Positions 42,849 through 52,191 of a stretch of DNA of 64,000 nucleotides are shown one piece after another (position 1 is the first letter of the stretch; every line of letters starts with the position of its first letter). The translations under genes and the position numbers were made by a program. The notes below the pieces were generated by a model. The model worked only from the letters and a program-made list of their open reading frames with translations, had not been told where the DNA came from and made no database searches. The DNA comes from CAYGYG01 sp964354155 (GTDB lineage Bacteria; Hydrothermota; Tepidihabitantia; SM23-42; CAYGYG01), in the NCBI GenBank assembly GCA_964354155.1, contig CAYGYG010000002.1, positions 1 to 64,000 of the forward strand. The letters run 5' to 3'.

Positions 42849-45800
42849 ATGCTTAATATTATACTATCACTTGTTTTCTTATATCCTTCATTAGTCAACG
42901 GGAGGAGCAATGCTGATAAACATTTTAGTTCGATGAGCTTCATAGACACGTTAGAAATTCCTCGCCCTGGTGAAAGACCAGATAATGAGGTGCCCTTTTC
43001 AACGATTGAGCGTGTAGCGTATAGCTGGGGCAGAAAGTTATGGGGCAACGTGACCAAGGGGCCAACAATTCCTTATGTTGATTTTGGTGGAGGTACCATT
43101 GCGTACCTGTTCAATTTTAGTATAGATGAATCAAATTTCCCTGACTATGAGACATTGGCAAGAAACTGGTTCAGTCAGCAAACGGCAGCTGACCTTCGGT
43201 CAAGACGATACGGCCAGGTTCTCGTCTCCTCACGATATGATCGTGCACCGATCTTAATGCACAGCCAGGCACCGGCCGAGTATTATATATTCGGCTACGA
43301 AGCTAAAAAAATGGCTGCAAAACATCTTAGTTGTGAAAATCCAATTCTGAATACTATTTACTATCTTTTTCCGGACTATTTATATTTTGAGTTTAGAAAT
43401 CAAGATAAGAGAGCAATCGTTGAGATTCACGGCCAGGTTGTGTTTAACGATTTAGACGAGCTGAAAAATGCGTTTGGATTTGGAAACGATTGGCAGAATT
43501 CTCAAGGTGATCCAAAGTCATTCAGGAGTGACTGGGATTTGCTTGCTAACGGCAAGTCATTCACGATGGATTCGACGATAGTGGACCGGTATTCAGAACG
43601 GGCGCCGTTCTATCTCTGGTCATATTCTTGCGTCCCAACCTCTGCATCCATGGTCCTTGGTTACTGGGATAGCCACCCATCCTATGGCAAACTGGTTGAC
43701 TACTATTTCCGAAGACGAAACACTGACGTTGGATCCTTTAGAACTGTCTTCCATGTTCCAAACCTCGAACAAGAGATCGCAATTGCCATGGGCACTGATA
43801 CTTTAGGCGGGACTGGTACACAAATGGATAGTGTTCTTCCAGGTCTCACGCGTGTGGCTAATCAGATTAATGGCTACAATTTTGTCTGTGAGTTACATAC
43901 TGGCTCAATAAACAACGACTATTGTTGGCAAATTATTGTTAATGAAATAAATGCGAATTTCCCGATCTTATTTAATTACTGGTGGTGCAGTACAGGCAAT
44001 GGGCATGCAAATGCGGTGTTTGGGTATCGAGAACAGCCGATAAGGCAGATATTCCGCCACAATACCTGGTATAGTGTTGGCGATTGGTACATATATTGGG
44101 ACGGGAACCCTTCAACGAGAACTTGGTGGTGGACTGTTCATCCCGGCGGCGGGGGGAGCCAAAATATTTCAATTCTTACGCCGCACGGCGACAGATCATA
44201 TTATTACGATGGCAACGGCGAGTATATCACCGCGGGCCAACCCTATTGGATAACTTGGGATAATAAAGGTAATTCGAGCGGCACGGTGAACATACTATTT
44301 TCTACTGACGGTGGCAAGCGCTGGAGTAATCTGGCAAGCTGTAGTAATACCGGTGAATATCGGTGGTTTGTCCCGGATGATGTGTTTTTAGACTCCTGTC
44401 GAATCCAAGTAAAGTTACTCAATCCCGGCGAGATTGCCAGTGATGGTAGTTATGGTAACTTTGTCATTCACCGGCTGGGTCCATGGTCGATGTATCGAAA
44501 CAATTATTATCACTCGGGGCGTTCTGGATATATCGGGCCAACAACACCGCGGCTCTGGTGGTCATTCCCGACTGGCTCTGTGATAGAATCATCGCCTGCG
44601 ATTGGCGAAGATGGTACAATCTATGTTGGTTCTAATGATAACAATCTTCACGCGATAAATCTAGACGGCTCTCCGAAGTGGTCATACAACTGTGGAGTCG
44701 ATTGGTTTTCATCGCCAGCGGTTGATGAGAATAGCATCATTTATATTGGTGGTGGATCATCACTGTATGCTTTATATCCTAATGGTTCACTGAAATGGGA
44801 AAAACCTTTAGCCGGCAGGGTAGTGGCTTCGCCGACCGTTGGTAAAGATGGTACGATATATGCCTGTACAGGGGATAATCAAGGCAAGGTGTATGCGATC
44901 AATCCAGACAGCACGACGAGATGGGAGTGTTCATTAAACGAGTTTATCTATTCATCGCCGGCTTTGAGTCCAAATGATTCAGTACTTGTCGGCTGTCTTG
45001 ATGGTAAACTATACTGTATTTATAACGGCATGGTCCGGTGGACTTATGCAACCGGGAATATGATACATGGTTCCCCCTTGATTCATAAATATGATTACAT
45101 TTACAATGATGCTTTAAGAAGGAGTTACGAGATATTTGTCACGTCATTAGATGGTTATCTTTACAGACTGAATATGCAAGGTGCCGAACTTGGCAAGCAG
45201 TATGTGGGCGGCGAGATCTATTCCTCGCCCGCCTTAGCCTGGGACAACATAAAGTGCGGTCTCTGGATATATGTAACCTCCACGGATTCATGCCTGCATG
45301 CAGTGAATCACACGTTCATCAAATCCTGGAAATATAAGACTGCTGGTCCGATCAGATCCTCGCCGGCAGTTGATGCAAATGGTGTTATTTACTTCTCTTC
45401 AGGCGACGGCTATCTTTATGCGATCAATCCGGATGGTTCATTGAAGTGGCGATTTCAAATTGGAAATTCAAGCTATTTGAATTATTCAAGTCCCGCCATT
45501 GGTCTGGATAAAACGATTTACCTTGGTTATGCTTCACACAATAATCTGCTGGCCATCAATGACGAAGGTACACCGATTCTGGAGAACTGTGAGCTGAGGG
45601 CGAAATCGATGGGATTCAGTTTGTATCCCTGCCCGACGAGCGGAAGAGTTAACTTCAATATTCAAACCTTTACTCAGGCCAAAGTGTCGCTAAACATATA
45701 CGACATTCAGGGCAGACTTGTGAAAGCAATGACGGTCGGATGCACACCCGGAGCCAATACCATTATCTGGGACGGTTTGGATTCAGAGGGCGGAGCTTTA

Positions 45801-45875
45801 GCTAACGGCGTCTATTTCTGCGTACTTGGAACGAGGGAACAGAAAATTACTGAAAAAATCATAGTGATTAAGTAA
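42849..45875 (+). CDS. Secreted C39-like cysteine peptidase / PQQ-propeller fusion with sorting domain
   Basis: 1008 residues. Signal peptide (1-18); a pro-domain-like region to ~240; a papain-fold C39-like domain with Cys261 ('SCVPTSASMVLGYW') and His386 ('GHANAVFGY'); an Ig-like segment (about 440-550); about seven PQQ/Trp-type beta-propeller repeats ('SSPAIGEDGTIYVGSNDNNL', 'WSYNCGVDWFSSPAVDENS'); and a FlgD/sorting-like C-terminus ('LNIYDIQGRLVKA ... ANGVYFCVLG'). A secreted peptidase is the likely function; the substrate is unknown. GGAGG precedes the start. Confidence 0.8.
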   Translation: MLNIILSLVFLYPSLVNGRSNADKHFSSMSFIDTLEIPRPGERPDNEVPFSTIERVAYSWGRKLWGNVTKGPTIPYVDFGGGTIAYLFNFSIDESNFPDYETLARNWFSQQTAADLRSRRYGQVLVSSRYDRAPILMHSQAPAEYYIFGYEAKKMAAKHLSCENPILNTIYYLFPDYLYFEFRNQDKRAIVEIHGQVVFNDLDELKNAFGFGNDWQNSQGDPKSFRSDWDLLANGKSFTMDSTIVDRYSERAPFYLWSYSCVPTSASMVLGYWDSHPSYGKLVDYYFRRRNTDVGSFRTVFHVPNLEQEIAIAMGTDTLGGTGTQMDSVLPGLTRVANQINGYNFVCELHTGSINNDYCWQIIVNEINANFPILFNYWWCSTGNGHANAVFGYREQPIRQIFRHNTWYSVGDWYIYWDGNPSTRTWWWTVHPGGGGSQNISILTPHGDRSYYYDGNGEYITAGQPYWITWDNKGNSSGTVNILFSTDGGKRWSNLASCSNTGEYRWFVPDDVFLDSCRIQVKLLNPGEIASDGSYGNFVIHRLGPWSMYRNNYYHSGRSGYIGPTTPRLWWSFPTGSVIESSPAIGEDGTIYVGSNDNNLHAINLDGSPKWSYNCGVDWFSSPAVDENSIIYIGGGSSLYALYPNGSLKWEKPLAGRVVASPTVGKDGTIYACTGDNQGKVYAINPDSTTRWECSLNEFIYSSPALSPNDSVLVGCLDGKLYCIYNGMVRWTYATGNMIHGSPLIHKYDYIYNDALRRSYEIFVTSLDGYLYRLNMQGAELGKQYVGGEIYSSPALAWDNIKCGLWIYVTSTDSCLHAVNHTFIKSWKYKTAGPIRSSPAVDANGVIYFSSGDGYLYAINPDGSLKWRFQIGNSSYLNYSSPAIGLDKTIYLGYASHNNLLAINDEGTPILENCELRAKSMGFSLYPCPTSGRVNFNIQTFTQAKVSLNIYDIQGRLVKAMTVGCTPGANTIIWDGLDSEGGALANGVYFCVLGTREQKITEKIIVIK

Positions 45876-45946
45876 TCAATGTACATAGAGAATGGCCCCC
45901 GCGGGGTTAAGTTCCCGCGATTCTTCGGAACAAAATGCTCTACTTG

Positions 45947-46062
45947 GAACATACCTGACGAATGAAATCGAGCCCTTGCTTTTCATCCGGAGGCATTGTA
46001 TCACGTACCTGAGCGTATGATGGAGATAGGAGAGAGCATGCGGTTCTGGCTGAAACATAACA
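45947..46062 (+). repeat. Promoter-bearing repeat, copy 2
   Basis: TTGCTT (45976-45981), 17-base spacer, TATCAC (45999-46004), then ATAGGAGAGAGC-ATG at 46038. The reading frame from that ATG encodes a 27-residue peptide beginning MRFWLKHN and stops at 46121; the stop overlaps a TTGACA (46118-46123). Confidence 0.85.
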
Positions 46063-46121
46063 CGGTGGCAAATCCTGTACTGTGGGGCCGCGGTCAATGT
46101 CCTGAGTCAATCTGCTCTTGA
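46038..46121 (+). CDS. Short leader ORF supplied by promoter-bearing repeat copy 2
   Basis: 27 codons beginning MRFWLKHNTVANP, with GATAGGAG upstream. Whether it is translated is unknown. The first eight codons belong to the repeat and recur before several other genes. Confidence 0.3.
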   Translation: MRFWLKHNTVANPVLWGRGQCPESICS

Positions 46122-46219
46122 CAAGGTTAGTGGATGATTAGGATACATGATATGCGGATTTCCACCAAGAAGCGGGACGCTGCCATTGTATCAACTATAA
46201 GGAGTGTACACTAATATTT

Positions 46220-48055
46220 ATGAATCATCATATCCTAGCCATAGGTATTTCAAGACATCAAAACCTACCAAGTAATTTACAGTTTGCTGCCAAAGATGCA
46301 TCAGAGTTTTTCAACCTGTTTGTGGATAACATAGGAAATTTGGGGTTCCGGAAACTTTTGATAGATTCAGAAGCTACTCTTTCACAGACAAGAACTGCAT
46401 TGGGCATTGAATTGCAAAAGGCAGTTCATCCTGATGATGCATTTTTCTTTTTTTACTCAGGACACGGTGTAATAGCTATGGATATGATTGAGGAAAGCGT
46501 AGAAACTCACTATCTTGTCCCTTTTGACGCTACCGTCGACTATGCAAGTACATGTATCCCAGTTTCTTTTTTAAAACAAGTATTTGAAAAGATGGCAACT
46601 AAAGTAAAACTGATATTTATTGATTCATGTTTTAGTGGAGCTGCCACAAAAAACTCTAAGAGTATTCCTGTAGTTAAGAGAAAAGAGGTTAAAACGGTCA
46701 AAACTGTTTCGAATACCATAAGTGGCGTTGGAAGTTTGACATTTACAGCGAGCAAGCACGATGAGGAAGCAATTGAGGATCCAGAATTTAAAAATGGTCT
46801 TTTCACCTACTATCTCTTAAAAGAACTTCAGCAGGAGAGGAAGAAGGAATCATTTGCCGTTTTGGACATTTTCAATCCGATTTGCGAACAAGTTACACGT
46901 AGAGCAATAGAAAAGTACAATCATAAACAAACACCGACGTTTCAAGGCCAGCTTGAAGGTAGTTTGCAACTGCCGATATTCAAAAAACGTATCGAATTAT
47001 CGCCTTTAATTATTGAAATTCCAAGGTATCCAGAACTTGTATCTGAAACATTTACGCCTCCAATACTTACGATTGAGAATAAAGACCAACAAAAGATTTT
47101 GAACGAAATGGCTGAGTTGGTTTTCAAAGGGCGGGAATCTCAAAATACTTTAACAAGCGATACGTTAGGAACAATCATTTTGGAAAGATTTTGTGATGAA
47201 CTGATCAGTAAATTAGGAAATGAGTGGGAACGAATCATTGTCGAAAACAGTGGCGAAGTGTCCAAAATTTCTGATTCTGTAGTTAAACTCGAAGCGGCTA
47301 GTTTTCAATTCATTCTATTGGGAGGAGTAATAGCAGTGTTTGGCTCTGAACGTCAAATGGATATCTACAACGAATATGTCACTCAACTTCTTACGTGGAC
47401 ACAGAATCGAGCCGGATTAGTCGCTTTAATATCCACTCCTGAAATTATAGTTCTTGAGATTATATATGTGATTGGAGTTTTATGCTTGGTCAAAAATAAT
47501 CTCACGTTATGGAAGAGTTTGCTACAATCAACAGTATATGATTATGATGTGTTGCAATTTGACGCACCGCCTCAACCACTTTTATCTTATTCAAGACGCT
47601 TTCACTATTGCCAAGCTCTGGGTGGATACTCGCCTAAAATAAATGACCACATAAGAGACATTCTTAGTAATTACTCTTGGCTACCTGCCTTAGCACCCAA
47701 ATTGCTGGGGAAAACTACGCATTTTCAATTACAGGTTAACTTATTATTGGTTTTACTTTTGCAACAACAAAACCGAAGTCTCTGGCCCGATTTTGGAAGA
47801 TGGGATCCAGATAAAATCATGCGTCTGGTTAACAAGATCAAATATGACCAACAGTTTCGAAGACAAGTAGCAGAGCTTTTTGAGCTTAAGGAGAATGAAG
47901 TTCCAATACGCTTTGCGGAATATTTAGGTAAGATTTCAGCCCCCATTATGGGGGGAAAGTACATGTGGCAATCAATTAATGGTGAGGCATTTCTTACTGA
48001 AGAAGAAAGAAGAAGATTAATGGAAAGCGAAGCCGCAGAAGGCACAAATGAATAA
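46220..48055 (+). CDS. Caspase-family peptidase (C14) with large C-terminal domain
   Basis: 611 residues. N-terminal ~250 residues form a prokaryotic caspase domain: 'HILAIGISRHQNLPSNLQFAAKDASEFF', His82 in 'FYSGHG', Cys137 in 'FIDSCFSGA'. The remaining ~350 residues (about 260-611) match nothing I recognise; they include a hydrophobic stretch (about 395-440). Such caspases are often effectors in antiviral or programmed-death systems, with C-terminal sensor domains. The gene is AT-rich relative to the housekeeping half and is followed by HEPN and proteasome-like genes. No signal peptide; cytoplasmic. Confidence 0.85.
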   Translation: MNHHILAIGISRHQNLPSNLQFAAKDASEFFNLFVDNIGNLGFRKLLIDSEATLSQTRTALGIELQKAVHPDDAFFFFYSGHGVIAMDMIEESVETHYLVPFDATVDYASTCIPVSFLKQVFEKMATKVKLIFIDSCFSGAATKNSKSIPVVKRKEVKTVKTVSNTISGVGSLTFTASKHDEEAIEDPEFKNGLFTYYLLKELQQERKKESFAVLDIFNPICEQVTRRAIEKYNHKQTPTFQGQLEGSLQLPIFKKRIELSPLIIEIPRYPELVSETFTPPILTIENKDQQKILNEMAELVFKGRESQNTLTSDTLGTIILERFCDELISKLGNEWERIIVENSGEVSKISDSVVKLEAASFQFILLGGVIAVFGSERQMDIYNEYVTQLLTWTQNRAGLVALISTPEIIVLEIIYVIGVLCLVKNNLTLWKSLLQSTVYDYDVLQFDAPPQPLLSYSRRFHYCQALGGYSPKINDHIRDILSNYSWLPALAPKLLGKTTHFQLQVNLLLVLLLQQQNRSLWPDFGRWDPDKIMRLVNKIKYDQQFRRQVAELFELKENEVPIRFAEYLGKISAPIMGGKYMWQSINGEAFLTEEERRRLMESEAAEGTNE

Positions 48056-48301
48056 TCTGATAATTCTTCTGCCACCGTGGCGATGGGGGGTCAGACATCG
48101 AAAGTAGAAACTATTCTGCTTCGCAGATCGATTACAGAGATTAAACAGCAGATTACGGTGATAGAAAGAGGTGGCCCGGAGAGATGTCAAGATTGTAAGG
48201 TTGTTTGGAGAATACTGGGGACGATCAATCCGCTTGACATCCGATGATTGTTCATTAGAATAGAATCATAGTACTGGCAGTGTGGTTGTTTGGAGCGGTA
48301 G

Positions 48302-48406
48302 CGGGATGCAGATGCGAGCACTCTGGCCCGCAATTTCGTCGGCAACCTGGAATCCACCATAGAGCGATACACAGGTATCTACGAGGATGTTGAGAAAAAT
48401 GAGTAA
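48302..48406 (+). pseudogene. Remnant resembling the C-terminus of a type I restriction methylase (HsdM)
   Basis: Open frame after an in-frame stop at 48299, no start codon, reading 'STLARNFVGNLESTIERYTG' and then 'IYEDVEKNE'. This resembles the C-terminal helix of HsdM (pattern D.D.LA..IV..LE..LE.F..I..DL), recalled not searched. The stop overlaps the ATGAGTAA at 48399-48406, as if the methylase had been coupled to the HEPN gene. The 48056-48298 gap before it holds ATTACNGNGAT units (48127-48168) and a TTGACA (48234) with AGAATA after 17 bases. Confidence 0.4.
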
Positions 48407-49211
48407 TCAAATCAAGAAAAAGGAGTTCAGCTTCTTCTCGGCGGAGAATTTGACACAACTGGTAAGCGATGCAATACATGAGAGTAACCCGGCCGTAATC
48501 GACATATTCAATCATAACATACTGAAGGCAAAGATATTGCTTATTTCAGCGGAACGCATATCTGAATTGATCGAAAAGATTCATCCACGATTAGGAGAGA
48601 ACGACTTTGGAGTCAATCGCGGTCAGGGTGAGGGGCTGATTGCCGACATTGTTGCGGAATTGACAAAACTAGCGACCTCTGGATCGGCTATTTATCTGGC
48701 ATACACTGGACAGTCAATTGTCTGCGCAGTAACGGCCTTTGAAACATATTTTCGTGATAGGTTGGCAAACGCCATATGTGTGCGACCTGAATTGGCGAAT
48801 CGGTTTGCGGATAAAGAAATCAAGGTCAAAAGAATAATCGAGATCAACTTTGATGTCAAAAGTGAAATAGGTAATCTCATCGTTGAGAGGAATATGGATT
48901 TTCAGAATCTAAAGGAGGTCTTGGATACTTATAATAGAGTATTCGGTGAAATGATATTCAATGAGGGCGAGCTGGTGCGGCTAAAACAGATATTTCAAAT
49001 TCGCCATCTAATCGTTCATAAAGGTGGTATTGTAGACAGGTGCTTCAAAGCAAAAACGGACATGTCGGCTGAGGTGGGAAAGCAGTTGATGCTATCAAGA
49101 GACGAAGTGAAAGACATCATCGAGTTCATTGAAGCTACCGCTCATCGAATCGAAGAAATGCTCTCAAGAAAATTGGCAATTCAGGAGGAAGATGATGGTG
49201 TTAAGTCGTGA
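48387..49211 (+). CDS. HEPN-like (RiboL-PSP-HEPN type) protein
   Basis: 274 residues, all helical, with the HEPN ribonuclease motif Rx4H at Arg206-His211 ('FQIRHLIVHKGG') preceded by a helix 'AVTAFETYFRDRL'. HEPN domains of this sort are RNases in toxin-antitoxin, restriction and abortive-infection systems. ATG 48399, which overlaps the upstream HsdM-like remnant, is an alternative start. No partner antitoxin is evident. Assignment rests on the motif and overall pattern. Confidence 0.6.
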   Translation: MLRKMSNQIKKKEFSFFSAENLTQLVSDAIHESNPAVIDIFNHNILKAKILLISAERISELIEKIHPRLGENDFGVNRGQGEGLIADIVAELTKLATSGSAIYLAYTGQSIVCAVTAFETYFRDRLANAICVRPELANRFADKEIKVKRIIEINFDVKSEIGNLIVERNMDFQNLKEVLDTYNRVFGEMIFNEGELVRLKQIFQIRHLIVHKGGIVDRCFKAKTDMSAEVGKQLMLSRDEVKDIIEFIEATAHRIEEMLSRKLAIQEEDDGVKS

Positions 49212-49225
49212 TTATTGGCCAGGAT

Positions 49226-49333
49226 ATGCCCTCGCAGATGAAAGAATTGTCTTATGATAAGACCGGTTTCGACATCTTCTGGCTCAAGGACGAAAGCCTT
49301 GGATGGAAAGTGCTTTTCCTGTTTTGTAAATAG
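49226..49333 (+). pseudogene. Remnant resembling an internal HsdM segment
   Basis: A 35-residue frame reading 'YDKTGFDIFWLKDESL' before diverging. This segment normally precedes the last helix in type I HsdM proteins (from memory). It follows the HEPN gene, whereas the more C-terminal piece (48302-48406) precedes it. Confidence 0.4.
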
Positions 49334-49368
49334 AACGTTGCATTAAGAAAGTAAGATCAGGAGGAATT

Positions 49369-50172
49369 ATGTCAATCCTAGTTGTACAAGTATTGCAGGA
49401 GGGGATTATTTTCGGTGCCGACAGGAACGTCACTAAAACTTCTGTCCGCACGTCAAGAAATGGCAGAACGATATCTACGACTTACGGCCAATGCCAGAGA
49501 CCAAAGGTCTTGAGGTGGCCTAACAATAAAGCACTCATTGGTTATGCAGGAGCTGCTACAATTGGAAAAATGTCAAGTGATAACTGGCTTTACGACTTCA
49601 TTGGTCGGAATTTGAGTTTCAACAGATTCGACGAACTGTCACGCACCTTGAGGAATGAGGTGCAAAGTCAAAGAGCAATTGATGAAGAAGATGAAGAACC
49701 TGAGGGTTTGATTATCCACTTGGCTGGATTTGAAGAAAGAGAGCAACGAAAAGTCCCTGTAGTTTGGTACATCACTAATTGTCATGGACTAGATCCAATC
49801 AAGGGCTATGCTAGCATTACCAAGGAGTTCGGACCATCTGAAGAACTCTGGCAGGCGAAATACATCGAAAAGTCAACTCCCGACACGATCAGAGAATACT
49901 TAGGACAGAGAGCAAAAGAATATGAACCGTTCTGGTTTCATCAGGGATTTGACCTGGGTGTATTCAATACGCTCGACTGGTTTCTGAGGCAATCATTTCG
50001 TGTCTTAATTGAGCACAAGACTAGAGAATTTCCGACGACATTAACGGAATGGGGGAAGCATCTTTCGATGAGCATTCTAACATATGGTGCTTATTTTCAA
50101 TCCTTTTATGGACCGGGTGAGCAGTATGTAGGCGGCGGTGTTGACATTGTTTCTTTGCCTTGGCCAAGCTGA
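49369..50172 (+). CDS. Proteasome-like Ntn-hydrolase fold protein (putative)
   Basis: 267 residues with AGGAGG before the ATG. The N-terminus 'SILVVQVLQEGIIFGADRNV' parallels the first two strands of proteasome beta/HslV-type subunits (T..VGI...DGVV.AADRR.T), with Ser2 where the nucleophile Thr1 normally is, exposed if the initiator Met is removed. Later 'NKALIGYAGAATIGKMSSDNWL' fits the 'G.AG...D...L' strand-helix. Known proteins of this kind in bacteria include Anbu. The similarity is by eye. It may be a stand-alone peptidase next to defence-type genes. Confidence 0.5.
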   Translation: MSILVVQVLQEGIIFGADRNVTKTSVRTSRNGRTISTTYGQCQRPKVLRWPNNKALIGYAGAATIGKMSSDNWLYDFIGRNLSFNRFDELSRTLRNEVQSQRAIDEEDEEPEGLIIHLAGFEEREQRKVPVVWYITNCHGLDPIKGYASITKEFGPSEELWQAKYIEKSTPDTIREYLGQRAKEYEPFWFHQGFDLGVFNTLDWFLRQSFRVLIEHKTREFPTTLTEWGKHLSMSILTYGAYFQSFYGPGEQYVGGGVDIVSLPWPS

Positions 50173-50453
50173 CTTGGTGGTCATTAAGGGCGAAGTGAGG
50201 TCACCGATGAATAAATTGAAGTCACAAAAGGTAACATCTTAGTATGAACCTAACAAAAAAGAAGACCGATCATTATCTCCTGGGTGCCGAATTCCGGGGA
50301 CACAATACTTAATCCGATAAGAGAGCAGCAGAATAGGGGACGAAGGTGCTGGGTGCGATCGAGCATAGAGCACAGAGTCTTTCATCACCGTAATCCGATG
50401 TGTTCATCACTGCGCTGTCGTGTGCGTCCCGAGCATTTCGAGGGGTAATCGAT
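50173..50453. repeat. Intergenic region with short ORF fragments and repeat units
   Basis: Contains two tiny frames (50207-50242, 50244-50312) of no recognised family, a 'ccggggacacaatactt' tag (50297-50313) typical of REP/RAYT scars, and inverted ATTACNGNGAT units (50383-50462). Confidence 0.4.
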
Positions 50454-50519
50454 GTCCCGCAGGGACAAATGAAATCGAGCCCTTGCTTTTCACCCCGAGG
50501 CATTGTATTATGTACCTTG
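50454..50519 (+). repeat. Promoter-bearing repeat, copy 3 (3' truncated)
   Basis: GTCCCGCAGGGAC palindrome, GAAATCGAGCCC, TTGCTT (50483-50488), 17-base spacer, TATTAT (50506-50511). The repeat breaks off shortly after the -10 box and lacks the RBS-ATG part. A TTGACA (50535) follows. Confidence 0.8.
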
Positions 50520-50603
50520 TCTAGGTGTCAGGTCTTGACAAATGAGAAACATGCCAAAATAATATGGAAAGCAAAGAGTAAGACGCAAAACGATAAAGAG
50601 AAC

Positions 50604-50668
50604 CGGTGGGTTTGATAAGATGAGAAAATTAACGGCTGAAAATGGCCAATCTATGCCAAATCTGGCTG
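50604..50668 (+). repeat. Second array repeat, copy a
   Basis: 'ggtgggtttgataagatgag' and 'gaaaatggccaatctatgcc' match 57130-57196 over ~65 bases with about 75-80% identity; part recurs at 55250-55275 ('gaaaacggcaagtttgtgcc'). Confidence 0.6.
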
Positions 50669-50669
50669 A

Positions 50670-52013
50670 ATGATGACAAAGCGCATTGACTTTAGAGCAC
50701 TCTGGGATCATAATGTCTCGCCTATGAAGATCGGGAAAGGGTTACCTGCTCGCGTGTGCATGCTTACCGCGCTCGCCCTTAGCAGGTTGTCCGCTGAGGG
50801 TTCTGAGCTTCGCATAAGTAGCTTTCCACCAGTGAAGGCTTCCGTGTCAGGCTTGCGTATGGAGGGGGATATTACCCACCTGTATTTCGATGAAGGGGTG
50901 TTTGACTACGATGCCAGATTAAGTCCATACTACCACGCTCAAGACGATACCACCGAACTGAACTTGGGTCTAGCTCTGGCCTTCGCTCATGAAAACGAAA
51001 GCTGGGCATGGAAGCGTTATCACGCGAGCGTTGGCCCTTCTTTTGAACTGCGGAAATACCTTTTGAGAAGTGCTTTCTTTATTCAGAATAGCATTAGTAT
51101 GGGGCTTGACGAGTTCTACAGAACAGATACCTTTCCCCACCGGTGGGAGAGGGATCTACGGGGCCGTGTGGATGTCGGGGTCGGTTACGGCCGAGTACGA
51201 GAAGGTACGTACGTCGCGACAGCACTGCAAGTGAACAAGATTCTCAGAGGTCAGGGTGTTACGGAGAGCGATTTGAGCCGGCAGACAGTTCTCGGAATCG
51301 CGCAGGCAATCGCGCGGGGAAGCTTTTTCCATATGCGTGCCCACGATCGTTACCATAAGTATCTGCTCGAGGCGATTGAGGATGTTCTAAACCAGGACCC
51401 GGCTTGTCAGGGGAGGGTGATTCCGGCATATGTATGGGTCAAGATACTGGAGATTGTCGGAGACGAAGCGCGCTATTTCTATGGGACTGGTCAATCCGAC
51501 CACTGGCGCAGGTTCTTTGGCTCACGGTTCAGCATAAACCTTCTTGCGTCAGACATTAGTTATCAGGAACAGGACTATCAAGGAGGGCACCTGAATCTGT
51601 TTGATTCGCTCGACTACCTCCCCGCCCTCGAAGTTCGATACGAATTCCATTGGCCGAGGACTTTGAACACACAGTTGTCGTTGTTGCCGCTTTATCACTT
51701 GGAGTTCAGGCGTGGTGAAAAGCAGCAGTGGGTACTTATCGAGTCTTCATATGGCTATGGTCTCATAGACCATCTTCTCCTCGAAGGCGGTTTCAGGACT
51801 TCGTACTCCGTCAAGAATGGCGATACGATTTCTACGTCAGCCGAACTAAACCTATCCCCTGGAGTAGTACTGACATACTACCTTGAGGAGTCTATAGAGT
51901 TTCGTTTGGAGGCTGGAAATCCCTTTTCGATCAGATGGTTGGAAGGGGAGTGGGACGGCCACTTATATGGCAATCCCTTCTTGGATCTGAGCGTCGACTG
52001 GCGAATTCTTTGA
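50670..52013 (+). CDS. Putative outer-membrane beta-barrel protein
   Basis: 447 residues; not a family I recognise. A signal peptide fits best from ATG 50724 ('MKIGKGLPARVCMLTALALS', cleavage near SAEG). The rest alternates polar and aromatic residues in strand-like stretches ('LEVRYEFHWPRTLNTQLSLLPLYHLEF', 'ELNLSPGVVLTYYLEESIEFRLEAG') and ends 'FLDLSVDWRIL', as outer-membrane barrels do. No strong ribosome-binding site for either start. Confidence 0.55.
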   Translation: MMTKRIDFRALWDHNVSPMKIGKGLPARVCMLTALALSRLSAEGSELRISSFPPVKASVSGLRMEGDITHLYFDEGVFDYDARLSPYYHAQDDTTELNLGLALAFAHENESWAWKRYHASVGPSFELRKYLLRSAFFIQNSISMGLDEFYRTDTFPHRWERDLRGRVDVGVGYGRVREGTYVATALQVNKILRGQGVTESDLSRQTVLGIAQAIARGSFFHMRAHDRYHKYLLEAIEDVLNQDPACQGRVIPAYVWVKILEIVGDEARYFYGTGQSDHWRRFFGSRFSINLLASDISYQEQDYQGGHLNLFDSLDYLPALEVRYEFHWPRTLNTQLSLLPLYHLEFRRGEKQQWVLIESSYGYGLIDHLLLEGGFRTSYSVKNGDTISTSAELNLSPGVVLTYYLEESIEFRLEAGNPFSIRWLEGEWDGHLYGNPFLDLSVDWRIL

Positions 52014-52057
52014 GAACGGTCCGGGGTCAAATTCCCTCGGGACGGGACTTACGGCAA

Positions 52058-52191
52058 TACATTCTACGTCGAATTACTGTCCCGCAGGGACAAATGAAAT
52101 CGAGCCCTTGCTTTTCATCCAGAAGTGCTGTATTATTTACATGAGAGTATCATGGAGATAGGAGACAGCCTGCGGTTCTGGCTGAAAGATA
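52058..52191 (+). repeat. Promoter-bearing repeat, copy 4
   Basis: GTCCCGCAGGGAC, GAAATCGAGCCC, TTGCTT (52108-52113), 17-base spacer, TATTAT (52131-52136), ATGGAGATAGGAGACAGC with CTG where other copies have ATG. The left flank 'acattctacgtcgaatta' also matches copy 1. Confidence 0.85.
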
